54,656 bases of DNA from the NCBI GenBank assembly GCA_024707405.1, contig JANPZU010000007.1, positions 1-54,656 on the forward strand, read 5' to 3'. Of this stretch, positions 37,460-45,745 are shown piece by piece (the stretch's first letter is position 1; the number at the start of each line of letters is the position of its first letter). Source of the stretch: Luteimonas sp. Lineage in GTDB: Bacteria; Pseudomonadota; Gammaproteobacteria; Xanthomonadales; Xanthomonadaceae. The position numbers were made by a program, and so were the translations under genes. The notes beneath the pieces are model-generated. The model was given only the letters and a program-made list of their open reading frames with translations. It was not told the DNA's origin and made no database searches.

Positions 37460-37539
37460 GGGATCCCTGGAGGTGTGCGGGCGGGGCCCGCCCCGGAGCG
37501 CATTGCACGACTGGAAGATGACGGTGCGATGTTGCGGCG

Positions 37540-37557
37540 ATGACAGCGCGATGACAG
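37540..37557 (-). promoter_or_regulatory. PHO box upstream of pstS copy 2
   Basis: On the minus strand it reads CTGTCATCGCGCTGTCAT: two perfect CTGTCAT half-sites separated by four bases, the PhoB-binding layout. It ends 80 bases before the pstS copy 2 ATG. Confidence 0.9.
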
Positions 37558-37616
37558 GGCGCGATCGGCTTGCCAGAGCGGTGTCGCCGGGCGCAGCGCG
37601 GCGGCCCTTGCATCGG

Positions 37617-37634
37617 CTGTCATGTCCCTGTCAT
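37617..37634 (+). promoter_or_regulatory. PHO box upstream of oprP
   Basis: CTGTCATGTCCCTGTCAT on the plus strand, again two perfect half-sites with four bases between. It lies 148 bases before the oprP ATG at 37782. Together with the opposite-strand site at 37540 it makes the whole pstS/oprP intergenic region (37460-37781, 322 bases, no gene) a divergent phosphate-starvation control region. Confidence 0.88.
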
Positions 37635-37781
37635 GCGCGGGACACCGCGTTGTCAGATTCCCGTCGCAGGCTGTGCCCGCTGCTAACGAGCGGTTAACGT
37701 ATGCGCCCGGGCCGCCATGGCCCGGGTGCGATGCCGCAGGCAGAGCCTTTCCACGACATCCATTCCATGGGAACCCTCGAC

Positions 37782-39086
37782 ATGCGTCATTCCACACTGT
37801 CGGCCGCGCTTGCGGTCGCGCTCGTTTCGGCCAGCGTCTCCGCGAATGCCGCGGATACCCGCGACCAGCAACTGGCGGAGCTGAAGGCGCAGCTCGCCTT
37901 GCTGCAGGCCAAGGTCGCCGAACTGGAGACGCGCACGGACGCGCAGTCCGATATCAACATCGCCACCCAGGAAAACCTGGACAAGATGGCGACGACACAG
38001 CCGGTGGTGGATACCAAGGGCGGCATCAAGATCACCTCGGCCGACAAGAAGTTCGAGGCGCAGATCGGCGGTCGCGTGCAGTTCGACGCCTATGCCTTCG
38101 ATCGCGACATCGCGGCGACCACCGGCACCACCGAGTTCCGCCGCGCGCGCCTGACCCTGCAAGGCAAGGCCTACGGCTGGGACTACAAGGTGGAGCAGGA
38201 TTTCGCCGCCGGCACCAACCTCGACGGCATGCGCGACGTGTTCATCGCCAAGTCGGCGCTGGGCGGCAAGTTCACCATCGGCCACTTCAAGCCGTACCGC
38301 GCGATGGAAGAGCTGACCAGCTCGAACGAAATCCTGATGATGGAACGTCCGTTCGCGACGGCCACTGGCCTGTTCAATAGCCGCCAGTTCCAGCAGGGCG
38401 TGGGTTACCTGCGTGCCGGCAGCAACTACACCGCCGGCTTCAGCGCATTCAACCTGCGCGGTGCATCCGGCTCGCGCAACGAAGGCGTGGGCTACGCGGG
38501 TCGCGTGACTTTCGCCCCGATCAACACCGCCGACAGCACGTTGCACTTCGGTGGCTGGGTGAGCTACGAAAACGCCAACAACGGCTCGGCCAACCTCGTG
38601 ACCAGCGCGAACTATGCCGGCCGTCGCGGCCCGGCGCAGACCATCGCCACGGTGACCGGCGCCAGCGGCGACGACCTGAGCGTGTACGCACTGGAAGCGG
38701 CGGGTTCGTTCGGCCCGTTGTTCTTCCAGGGCGAATACGCCAATGCCTCGTTCGGCATGCCGATCGGCCCCGATCAGGACGTCACCACGTGGTACCTGCA
38801 GGGCAGCTGGCACCTCAACGGTGGCCACAAGCCCTACAAGGCCGGCACCGGCGTGTTCGGTTCCGCCCCGGTGTCCGCCGACAAGGGGCTCTGGGAGTTG
38901 ACGGCGCGCTACGACTCGATCGAGAACAAGGACATCGCCAACCTCGACGTGTCGAGCTTCATCTTCGGCGTGAATTACTACGTCAACCCGAACCTGCGCT
39001 TCATGTTCAACTACACCAAGGGCGACAACGCCTACACCGGCGACAAGACCGGACAGTACGCGCTGCGCACGCAGTTCGCCTGGTAA
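37782..39086 (+). CDS. oprP: Phosphate-selective porin OprO/OprP family
   Basis: A 434-residue outer-membrane trimeric porin that admits phosphate or polyphosphate under starvation. Signal peptide MRHSTLSAALAVALVSASVSANA, cleaved before ADTRDQQ. A short coiled coil (LAELKAQLALLQAKVAELETRTDAQ) follows, then a beta-barrel with ARLTLQGKAYGWDYKVEQDF and GKFTIGHFKPYRAMEELTSS. It ends in Phe-Ala-Trp (RTQFAW), an aromatic terminus as expected for outer-membrane assembly. Starts at 37767 and 37782 are both possible; 37782 is closest to a normal signal peptide. OprP versus OprO selectivity cannot be told here. Confidence 0.92.
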   Translation: MRHSTLSAALAVALVSASVSANAADTRDQQLAELKAQLALLQAKVAELETRTDAQSDINIATQENLDKMATTQPVVDTKGGIKITSADKKFEAQIGGRVQFDAYAFDRDIAATTGTTEFRRARLTLQGKAYGWDYKVEQDFAAGTNLDGMRDVFIAKSALGGKFTIGHFKPYRAMEELTSSNEILMMERPFATATGLFNSRQFQQGVGYLRAGSNYTAGFSAFNLRGASGSRNEGVGYAGRVTFAPINTADSTLHFGGWVSYENANNGSANLVTSANYAGRRGPAQTIATVTGASGDDLSVYALEAAGSFGPLFFQGEYANASFGMPIGPDQDVTTWYLQGSWHLNGGHKPYKAGTGVFGSAPVSADKGLWELTARYDSIENKDIANLDVSSFIFGVNYYVNPNLRFMFNYTKGDNAYTGDKTGQYALRTQFAW

Positions 39087-39114
39087 TCCCTCCGCAAACG
39101 CGGATGCGGCACGC

Positions 39115-39150
39115 AAGGCCCCGGGTTCGCAGCCCGGGGCTTTCGCTTTT
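39115..39150 (+). terminator. Rho-independent terminator after oprP
   Basis: GCCCCGGG, TTCGCAG, CCCGGGGC, followed by TTTCGCTTTT, 30 bases after the stop. Confidence 0.85.
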
Positions 39151-39342
39151 CCGGATTGCGTGGACGCCAGTCGGGCATGTGCCGAAAGTCGGGGGCGGCA
39201 ACCGGACGATTGCGCTTAGGATGGGAACGGGCACGGGGAGTGCGTGATCGCCTGATCGCGCGGGCATGCCTGCAATCCTGTGATCGCCCGGGCAATCCGG
39301 CGCGGCGGGGCCATGTCGTTTTTTCCAGAGGAGATCCGGGGA

Positions 39343-40962
39343 GTGGCAAACAGATTCCGAAACACCGTGCTGATGGCCGGATTGGTCGCGATGCAGGGCC
39401 TGGCAGGCGCGCAGGCGTCCGAACCCGTCGACCTGGACATGGTGGCGAAGATCAGGCACGAAGCCTTCACCCGTTCGCAGGCAGCAGCCAACCTCAGGGA
39501 ACTGACCGAGACCATCGGCCCACGGCTGACCAATTCGCCGGCCTATGCACGCTCGGCCGAATGGGCGCAGGCGAAGTTGCGTGGATATGGCCTGTCCAAC
39601 GTGCATGAAGAGGTCTATGACCCCGCGTTCGGCCGCGGCTGGGAATTCCGCTCGTCGCGCGTCGAGCTGGTATCGCCGCGTGAATTGCCGATCCACGCAT
39701 TGCCGAAGGCGTGGACGCCGGGCACCGATGGCGTGGTCGAAGGCGAAGTGGTCAAGGTCACGTTGAAGACGCTCGAAGACATCGAGAAGCAGCGCGGCAA
39801 GCTGGGCGGCAAGATCGTGCTGCTCGACGATGCGCGTGCCTACAAGCCGGCCGACAAACCCGATTTCCGCCGCTACACCGAGGAAGACCTCGGCGAGCTG
39901 CAGACCTTCCCGGTGCCGGCCGATGCCGATCCGGATGCGCAGGAAAAACGACTGGCGGAATTCCGCAAACGGCAGGCCTTCGTGCGCGGACTCAACGAGT
40001 TCCTGGCCGAGGAGGGCGTGCTGGCGACGCTGTCCATCAGTTCCTGGGACAACGGCATCGTCCGCGTCATGGGGGGCGGTTCGCGCAAGGCCGGTGAATC
40101 CGCGGGCGTGACCGAACTGGTCGTGGCCGCCGAGCACTACAACCAGCTGGTGCGCGCAGTGCAGGAAAAGCGCGACGTGCGCCTGCGGGTGGATGTCGAT
40201 GCGCGCTTCACCAGCGAAGGCGACCTGCCGGCGACCAATGTGTTCGCCGAAATCCCCGGTTCCGGCCCGAAGGCGAACGAACTGGTCATCATCGGTGCGC
40301 ACCTCGATTCATGGCACACCGGCACCGGCGCCGCCGACAACGGCGCAGGCGTGGTGGTGATGATGGAGGCGATGCGGATCCTCAAGTCGATCGGCGTCAG
40401 GCCGAAGCGGACGATCCGCATCGCACTGTGGGGTGGCGAGGAACAAGGTCTGCATGGTTCGGCCGAATATGTGTCGAAGTATCTCGCGGCCTATCCGGAG
40501 GCGACCGATCCGGAACAGAAGGAACTGCCGCGTGCGTTCCAGCGCGGTACCGGCCCGCTGCAGCGCAGGTCGGGTTACGACCGGTTCTCGACCTATTTCA
40601 ATTTCGACAACGGTACCGGGCGCATCCGCGGCATCTACGCGCAGCAGAACCATGCGGCGGTGCCGATCTTCCGTGCCTGGCTGGAACCGTTCCACGACAT
40701 CGGCGCCAGCATCGTCACCACGCGCAACACCGGCGGCACCGACCATCAGTCGTTCGACCGCGTCGGGTTGCCGGGCTTCCAGTTCGTGCAGGATCCGGCG
40801 GACTACTTCACCCACGTCCACCACACGCACCTGGATACCTACGACCACGTGGTGCCGGAAGACCTGAAGCAGGCTGCGGCGATCATCGCTTCGTTCGCCT
40901 GGCATGCCGCCACGCGCGACCAGCGCCTGCCGCGCAAGCCGTTCACCGATCGCGACGAATAA
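39343..40962 (+). CDS. M28 family zinc metallopeptidase (carboxypeptidase Q-like)
   Basis: A 539-residue exported peptidase with a signal peptide (FRNTVLMAGLVAMQGLAGAQA). The catalytic domain carries the two-zinc site: GAHLDSWHTGTGAADNGAG (His, Asp), WGGEEQGLHGS (Glu-Glu) and HTHLDTYDHVVPEDL (His). A protease-associated-like insert precedes it. The GTG at 39343 follows AGGAG and leaves a normal signal peptide; an ATG at 39313 is an alternative and would add ten residues. Family M28 members release N- or C-terminal residues or dipeptides; the substrate is not determined. Confidence 0.9.
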   Translation: MANRFRNTVLMAGLVAMQGLAGAQASEPVDLDMVAKIRHEAFTRSQAAANLRELTETIGPRLTNSPAYARSAEWAQAKLRGYGLSNVHEEVYDPAFGRGWEFRSSRVELVSPRELPIHALPKAWTPGTDGVVEGEVVKVTLKTLEDIEKQRGKLGGKIVLLDDARAYKPADKPDFRRYTEEDLGELQTFPVPADADPDAQEKRLAEFRKRQAFVRGLNEFLAEEGVLATLSISSWDNGIVRVMGGGSRKAGESAGVTELVVAAEHYNQLVRAVQEKRDVRLRVDVDARFTSEGDLPATNVFAEIPGSGPKANELVIIGAHLDSWHTGTGAADNGAGVVVMMEAMRILKSIGVRPKRTIRIALWGGEEQGLHGSAEYVSKYLAAYPEATDPEQKELPRAFQRGTGPLQRRSGYDRFSTYFNFDNGTGRIRGIYAQQNHAAVPIFRAWLEPFHDIGASIVTTRNTGGTDHQSFDRVGLPGFQFVQDPADYFTHVHHTHLDTYDHVVPEDLKQAAAIIASFAWHAATRDQRLPRKPFTDRDE

Positions 40963-40992
40963 ACATCACGTTGGCAGGCTGGTTGGAGTGCA

Positions 40993-41023
40993 GGAACGCC
41001 GGGCATTGCCCGGCGTTCCTTTT
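40993..41023 (+). terminator. Rho-independent terminator after the M28 peptidase gene
   Basis: GGAACGCCGGGC, ATT, GCCCGGCGTTCC, then TTTT. A 12-bp stem 30 bases after the stop. Confidence 0.88.
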
Positions 41024-41045
41024 CATGGGCGGCGCGGAATAACCG

Positions 41046-41157
41046 TCAGCCGTTGGTGGGCGTCTTGTCCTTGAACCGGCACAGGTCGCGGATCACGCAA
41101 TGCGGGCAGTCGGGCTTGCGTGCTTTGCAGACGTAGCGGCCATGCAGGATGAGCCGG
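41046..41157 (-). pseudogene. Duplicated 3' end of nth (partial, truncated copy)
   Basis: About 95-110 bases that repeat the end of nth, 176 bases further downstream on the minus strand. It codes RLILHGRYVCKARKPDCPHC and then VIRDLCRFKDKTPTNG with a stop, covering the iron-sulfur cysteines. At least 85 of about 92 bases match, and the mismatches within the shared coding part are synonymous third positions, while the final residues differ (KTPTNG versus KTPAQ). It has no start and no upstream domain, so it is not expressed as an enzyme. Confidence 0.85.
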
Positions 41158-41224
41158 CCCGCGATGGAACCGGGGCGCCGGGTTGATATGTGCCGCGCCC
41201 GCGGCTGACGCGCGTCCCGCTTGC

Positions 41225-41905
41225 CTATTGGGCAGGTGTCTTGTCCTTGAACCGGCACAGGTCGCGGATCACGCAGTGCGGACAGTCGGGCTTGCGTGCT
41301 TTGCACACGTAGCGTCCGTGCAGGATCAACCAATGATGTGCGCCCATTGCGAACGCCTCCGGCACCACCTTGAGCAGGGCCTCCTCCACGGCACGCACGT
41401 CCTTGCCCGGTGCAAGGCCGGTGCGGTTGGACACGCGGAAGATGTGGGTATCCACCGCGATGGTCGGTTGGCCGAATACCGTGTTCAGCACCACGTTGGC
41501 GGTCTTGCGGCCGACGCCGGGCAAGGCTTCCAGCGCCTCGCGTGCGTCCGGCACCTCGCCGCCATGGCGTTCGACCAGCAGGCGGCAGGCTTCGATGACG
41601 TTCTTCGCCTTGGCATTGAACAGGCCGATGGTCGAGATGTATTTCTTCAGCCCGTCTTCGCCCAGTGCGAGGATGGCCGCTGGCGTATTGGCGACCGGGA
41701 ACAGTTTGCGCGTGGCCTTGTTGACGCCGACGTCGGTGGCCTGCGCGGACAGGATCACCGCGACCAGCAGTTCGAAGGGCGAAGCGTATTCGAGCTCGGT
41801 GGTCGGCTCGGGATCGATCTCGGCGAGCCGCGCGAACAATTCGTGGACTTCGTCCCGGGACAGCCGGTTGCCGCGTCGCACGGCTTTCTTCGCCGCAGGC
41901 GTCAT
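41225..41905 (-). CDS. nth: Endonuclease III, base-excision DNA glycosylase/AP lyase
   Basis: A 226-residue HhH-GPD enzyme that removes oxidised pyrimidines and nicks the AP site. The helix-hairpin-helix LPGVGRKTANVVLNTVFG contains the catalytic lysine, and VDTHIFRVSNR supplies the aspartate. The [4Fe-4S] cluster cysteines are in CKARKPDCPHCVIRDLC (C-x6-C-x2-C-x5-C). It starts MTPAAKKAVRRGNRLS; its start overlaps the stop of the upstream gene by ATGA. Its last part is duplicated downstream. Confidence 0.95.
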   Translation of the reverse strand: MTPAAKKAVRRGNRLSRDEVHELFARLAEIDPEPTTELEYASPFELLVAVILSAQATDVGVNKATRKLFPVANTPAAILALGEDGLKKYISTIGLFNAKAKNVIEACRLLVERHGGEVPDAREALEALPGVGRKTANVVLNTVFGQPTIAVDTHIFRVSNRTGLAPGKDVRAVEEALLKVVPEAFAMGAHHWLILHGRYVCKARKPDCPHCVIRDLCRFKDKTPAQ

Positions 41906-42270
41906 GCCTTGCCGCCATCGGAAGCTTTCGCCAGCGCACGGGCGAGGGCGCTCGCCGCTGCCGCGGGCAGCGAAGGTTTCGTCGACGTTGTGGATGCAGG
42001 CTGCGTGCGCTTGGCGGCGCGCTCGCTTGCGATCCGCTGGAGCCGCGCCGCGCGTGCGCGATGGCGTTCGCGGGCTTCCCACGCTTCCTGCAATTGCCGT
42101 TGCGCCGACACGATGGTGGCGATGGCATCGGAATCGTCGGACATGGATCCGCTCGCGTCGAATCGCATCAGCCCGGCCTCGATGGCGGCATCGAGGTCGC
42201 CATCGCGCAGCATCGCGATCAGGCGGAGGGGGTCGGGCGTGTCGCTGGCGTCTGCTGGCGTGGCGGGCAT
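41902..42270 (-). CDS. Conserved hypothetical protein upstream of nth
   Basis: A 122-residue protein rich in Ala, Arg and Ser: MPATPADASDTPDPLRLIAMLRDGDLDAAIEAG, then a helical EAWEARERHRARAARLQRIASERAAK and a C-terminal low-complexity segment. I recognise no domain. It sits 8 bases after the enoyl-CoA hydratase and overlaps nth by ATGA, so the three are probably one operon. Confidence 0.65.
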   Translation of the reverse strand: MPATPADASDTPDPLRLIAMLRDGDLDAAIEAGLMRFDASGSMSDDSDAIATIVSAQRQLQEAWEARERHRARAARLQRIASERAAKRTQPASTTSTKPSLPAAAASALARALAKASDGGKA

Positions 42271-42278
42271 GGCAAGGG

Positions 42279-43061
42279 TCAACGGCCCTTGAATGCGGGC
42301 TTGCGCTTTTCGAGGAAGGCGGAAGTGCCTTCGCGCATATCGTCGGTGGAGAACACCAGGCCGAACTGCGCCGACTCGTATTCGAGTCCTTCGCCGATGC
42401 CCACTTCGCCGCCGGTGTCGATGCAGTCGAGGATGCCACGCAGCGCAAGCGGGGCGGCGTTGGCGAGCTGGGTGGCGAGTTTCATGGTTTCCGCTTGCAG
42501 CTCCGCGGCCGGCACCACGCGATTGACGATGCCCAGTTGCAGGGCGCGTGCCGCATCGATGGGGGTGCCGGTCAGGCACAGCTCGAGCGCGGCGGCGCGG
42601 CCGGCGAGGCGGATCAGCCGCTGCGTGCCGCCGAAGCCGGGGATCAGGCCGAGGTTGATCTCGGGCTGGCCGAACCTGGCGGTATCGGCTGCGATCCGCA
42701 GGTGGCAGCTCATTGCCAGTTCCAGTCCGCCGCCGAGGGCGAAGCCGTTGATCATCGCGATGACCGGCTTTGGCATCTTTTCGATGCCGCGCATCATCCG
42801 GCTGCCCCGCAGCGAGAAGTCGCGGCCCTGGGCCGGCGTGAGGCCCGACATCTCGGCAATGTCCGCCCCGGCCACGAAGGCCCTGGGGCCGGCGCCGGTG
42901 AGCACCACGGCGCGGATCGCGTCGTCATTGGCGGCGGCCTCGAAGGCGGCGCGCAGGGCATCCAGGGTGGCCGAATCCAGCGCGTTCAGCTTGTCGGGGC
43001 GATTGACGGTGATGGTGCGGATGGTGTCGTGGTCGGCGACCAGCAGGGGGGAATCAGTCAT
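42279..43061 (-). CDS. Enoyl-CoA hydratase/isomerase family protein
   Basis: A 260-residue crotonase-fold enzyme of beta-oxidation. The oxyanion-hole segment VAGADIAEMSG, the first catalytic glutamate in GGGLELAMSC and the second in PEINLGLIPGFGGTQRL are present, as in genuine hydratases (both acidic residues kept). GILDCIDTG and EKRKPAFKGR close the fold. It starts MTDSPLLVADHDTIRTITVNRPDKLNAL. The substrate chain length is unknown. Confidence 0.9.
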   Translation of the reverse strand: MTDSPLLVADHDTIRTITVNRPDKLNALDSATLDALRAAFEAAANDDAIRAVVLTGAGPRAFVAGADIAEMSGLTPAQGRDFSLRGSRMMRGIEKMPKPVIAMINGFALGGGLELAMSCHLRIAADTARFGQPEINLGLIPGFGGTQRLIRLAGRAAALELCLTGTPIDAARALQLGIVNRVVPAAELQAETMKLATQLANAAPLALRGILDCIDTGGEVGIGEGLEYESAQFGLVFSTDDMREGTSAFLEKRKPAFKGR

Positions 43062-43266
43062 GGAGGGCCTGGAACGGTGTCCTAACGGGAATCGGCGTGC
43101 GGGAACTTGCCCGGGCCGTCGGGTGTCGATGGGGCTGGCGTCAGTGGCGGTTAAGGGCCGCCGCCGCTATCCTAGCGCGTCATTCGTGTCATCCGGATGG
43201 GGCGGCTGGGCCGCCCCATTGCATGATGGCCATCACCAATCGGATCGAATCCTGGAGAGTCGTTTC

Positions 43267-43980
43267 ATGAAGTTGCGTTTGCTCGCCGCCAGTCTCGCGG
43301 CATTGACCCTGGTCGCTGGCGCAGCCGCTGCCCAGGACACCACGTCCGAGAGAGGCAAGCTGAGCTATGCCATCGGCTACAACACCGGCGTCGAACTCGC
43401 GGATCTGACCGCGCGCGGCGAAGCGGTCGACCTCAACACCGTCATCAAGGCGATCCAAGACGCATACGCGCGCAAGGAACCGACCGTGCCGGTCGACCAA
43501 CTGCGTGGTGCCGTGGAAGGCATGCAGCAGCGCATGCAGGCCAGGGCGCAGGAAGAGTTCAACAAGGTCGCCGCGGCCAACAAGACGCAGAGCGATGCCT
43601 ACATCGCGCAGTACCGCGGCACCGCCGGCGTGCAGACGCTTGCGGGCAGCACGGTGCAGTACCGCGTGCTCGAGAACGGCTCCGGCGCACGCCCGAGCCA
43701 GGCGAGCACCGTGCAACTGACCTACAAGGGTTCGCTGCCCGATGGCACCGTGCTGGTCGATACCAACCAGCCGCAGGAAGGCCAACCGGCCGGCCCGGTG
43801 ACCATGCAAGTCAGCCAGATCCCGCTCGTGGGCCTGCGCGAAGCGTTGTTGCAGATGCCGACCGGCGCGCGCTGGGAGATCCTGCTCCCGGGCGACAAGG
43901 CCTACGGTACCGACATGCGTGCCGGCCGCATGGCCAACCAGGCAGTGCTGTTCGACGTCAAGCTCGTCAGCGTGCAGTAA
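43267..43980 (+). CDS. FKBP-type peptidyl-prolyl cis-trans isomerase, periplasmic
   Basis: A 237-residue protein with signal peptide (MKLRLLAASLAALTLVAGAAAAQD). The FKBP_N dimerisation region (KLSYAIGYNTGVELADLTARG, PVDQLRGAVEGMQQRMQARAQEEFN) is followed by a C-terminal FKBP domain (TVQYRVLENGSGARPSQASTVQLTYKGSLPDGTVL to the end). This resembles FkpA/FklB/Mip-type isomerases. Some canonical FKBP active-site residues are replaced (DTNQPQEGQP in place of the usual DSSY segment), so catalytic strength is uncertain. The ATG is preceded by GGAG. Confidence 0.88.
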   Translation: MKLRLLAASLAALTLVAGAAAAQDTTSERGKLSYAIGYNTGVELADLTARGEAVDLNTVIKAIQDAYARKEPTVPVDQLRGAVEGMQQRMQARAQEEFNKVAAANKTQSDAYIAQYRGTAGVQTLAGSTVQYRVLENGSGARPSQASTVQLTYKGSLPDGTVLVDTNQPQEGQPAGPVTMQVSQIPLVGLREALLQMPTGARWEILLPGDKAYGTDMRAGRMANQAVLFDVKLVSVQ

Positions 43981-43999
43981 CCAGCATCTCTGGAAATCC

Positions 44000-44034
44000 A
44001 ACGCCGTGCCGGCGCAACACCGGCACGGCGTTTT
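44000..44034 (+). terminator. Rho-independent terminator after the FKBP isomerase gene
   Basis: ACGCCGTGCCGG, CGCAACA, CCGGCACGGCGT followed by TTT, 20 bases after the stop. Confidence 0.85.
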
Positions 44035-44072
44035 CGTGCGCGGGCTTCAATCCGCGCGGGCGACATCGATCC

Positions 44073-44258
44073 ATGAATTTCACTTTCCGCGCCGTGCTCA
44101 GTCCCTGCATCGGCGTTTGCATGCTCGACGACGACGGCCTGTGCATGGGCTGCCACCGCACATCCGCCGAAATCGCGCGCTGGCCGCAGATGGGCGATGA
44201 TGAGCGCCTCCAGCTGATGGAAATCGTGCTCCCCAAGCGGGAAGCGCAACGCACTTGA
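44073..44258 (+). CDS. DUF1289 family small protein
   Basis: A 61-residue protein with the DUF1289 pattern: SPCIGVCMLDDDGLCMGCHRTSAEIARW. The four cysteines (CxxxC and CxxC) suggest metal or iron-sulfur binding, but function is unknown. The stop overlaps a TTG candidate start of the Nudix gene; the four genes DUF1289, Nudix, sseA and arsC form one operon. Confidence 0.88.
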   Translation: MNFTFRAVLSPCIGVCMLDDDGLCMGCHRTSAEIARWPQMGDDERLQLMEIVLPKREAQRT

Positions 44259-44260
44259 CG

Positions 44261-44890
44261 ATGCCGACCCCCGGATTGCCGAACCTTTCGCATGCACTGC
44301 ATCCACTGGATGCGGTGCCCGGCGGCCCCGGGTGGAACCTCGACGAACTGGAAGGCTTGTTGCCGCGCGAGGCGCGGCGCACCGAAGCTTCGGTACTGGT
44401 CGGCCTGGTGCCGCGCGACGCGGGGGTGCAGGTGTTGTTCACCCGCCGCACCGAGGCGTTGCGCCATCACGCCGGGCAGGTGAGTTTCCCGGGCGGCCGC
44501 ATCGAAGCCGACGATGCCGGGCCATTGGCGGCCGCATTGCGCGAGGCGGACGAGGAAATCGGCTTGCTGCCCTCGCAGGTCGAACCACTGGGATGGCTCG
44601 ATCCGTTGGCGACGATCACCGGCTATCGCGTGTTGCCCGCGGTGGCGTGGATCGAGCCCGGTTTCGTGCCGAGGCCGGATCCCGGCGAAGTCGCCGAGGT
44701 CTTCGAGGTGCCGCTGGCGCACTTGCTTGCGCCCGACAGCCTCGTGCGCGTCGACATCCTGTTCGCCGGACGCGTGCGCCACGTACTCGAGGTTCGCGCA
44801 CGCGAAGGCGATGCGCCGTCGCGACGCATTTGGGGCGTTACGGCCTCGATCCTGTCGAACCTGCGCGACAAGCTGGAGGGGATGCAATGA
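44261..44890 (+). CDS. Nudix hydrolase, CoA pyrophosphatase (NudL/YeaB)-like
   Basis: A 209-residue hydrolase. The CoA-pyrophosphatase signature VLFTRRTEALRHHAGQVSFPGG precedes the Nudix box GRIEADDAGPLAAALREADEEIGL, which has the REx2EE core. It therefore belongs to the CoA/acyl-CoA cleaving group that yields 4'-phosphopantetheine and 3',5'-ADP. The ATG at 44261 is preferred over the TTG at 44255. It overlaps sseA by ATGA. Confidence 0.88.
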   Translation: MPTPGLPNLSHALHPLDAVPGGPGWNLDELEGLLPREARRTEASVLVGLVPRDAGVQVLFTRRTEALRHHAGQVSFPGGRIEADDAGPLAAALREADEEIGLLPSQVEPLGWLDPLATITGYRVLPAVAWIEPGFVPRPDPGEVAEVFEVPLAHLLAPDSLVRVDILFAGRVRHVLEVRAREGDAPSRRIWGVTASILSNLRDKLEGMQ

Positions 44891-45735
44891 ACGAAGGCTG
44901 GCAGACGCTGGTGCAACCGGATGAATTGCAGCCGAGGCTCGGTGATGCGTGTGTCGTGGTGGTCGATTGCCGGTTCTCGCTGGCCGACACGACGGCAGGC
45001 GAAACCGCGTATCGCATCGCACACCTGCCCGGCGCACGATACGCGCACCTCGATCGTGATCTCTCGGGCACACACACGCCCGGTGCCGGACGGCATCCGT
45101 GGCCGCGTGCGGCCGTCTTCACCGCAACGCTCGGTGCGTGGGGCATTTCGCCGGACAGCCGGGTCGTGGCCTACGACGGTGGCGATGGCGCGCATGCCGC
45201 TCGACTGTGGTGCCTGCTGCGTGCGCTCGGGCATCGCAAGGTTGCGGTACTCGATGGCGGTTGGCAGCGCTGGATCGATGAAGCGAGGCCGGTCGATGCA
45301 CTTGAACCTTCGGTCGTACCCGTGGTTCATCCGTCGGATTTCGACGAAGCATCATTGCTCGATCCGGGGCAGGTGCAGGCACATCTCGATGCCGGTGGCG
45401 TGCTGATCGACGCACGTGCCGCGGAACGCTTCCGGGGCGAGGTGGAGCCGATCGACCCCGTCGCCGGACATGTGCCGGGTGCCATGAATCGCCCGTATGC
45501 GTTGAATCTCGAAGCAGGCCGGTTCAAGGCGGCGGCGGAATTGCGTTCGGAGTTCGAAGCGCTGCTCAATGGCAGGTCGCCATCGGACGTGGTGGCGATG
45601 TGCGGTTCCGGCGTCACTGCCTGCCACCACCTGCTGGCGATGGCGCACGCCGGATTGCCGGGCGCGAAGCTGTTCACCGGGTCGTGGAGCGGCTGGATCG
45701 AGGATCCCGCGCGACCCATTGCGGTCGATGGCTGA
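44887..45735 (+). CDS. sseA: Thiosulfate / 3-mercaptopyruvate sulfurtransferase (rhodanese, SseA-like)
   Basis: A 282-residue two-rhodanese-domain protein. The N-terminal domain (VVVVDCRFSLADTTAGETAYRIAHLPGARYAHLDRDLSG) is inactive, while the C-terminal domain has the catalytic loop AMCGSGVTACH with its Cys. CGSGVTA is the mercaptopyruvate sulfurtransferase form of the loop. RVVAYDGGDGAHAARLWCLLRALGH is the linker region. It is translationally coupled to the Nudix gene. Confidence 0.88.
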   Translation: MNEGWQTLVQPDELQPRLGDACVVVVDCRFSLADTTAGETAYRIAHLPGARYAHLDRDLSGTHTPGAGRHPWPRAAVFTATLGAWGISPDSRVVAYDGGDGAHAARLWCLLRALGHRKVAVLDGGWQRWIDEARPVDALEPSVVPVVHPSDFDEASLLDPGQVQAHLDAGGVLIDARAAERFRGEVEPIDPVAGHVPGAMNRPYALNLEAGRFKAAAELRSEFEALLNGRSPSDVVAMCGSGVTACHHLLAMAHAGLPGAKLFTGSWSGWIEDPARPIAVDG

Positions 45736-45745
45736 GGAAACGCGG

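Noticed and set aside
41046..41224. A second, separate endonuclease III gene
   Set aside because: Only the last 35-40 codons are present, without HhH or catalytic lysine.
41225..42448. A longer nth open frame starting upstream at 42448
   Set aside because: The upstream part covers the neighbouring gene in another frame and lacks similarity to Nth; the family start is at 41905.
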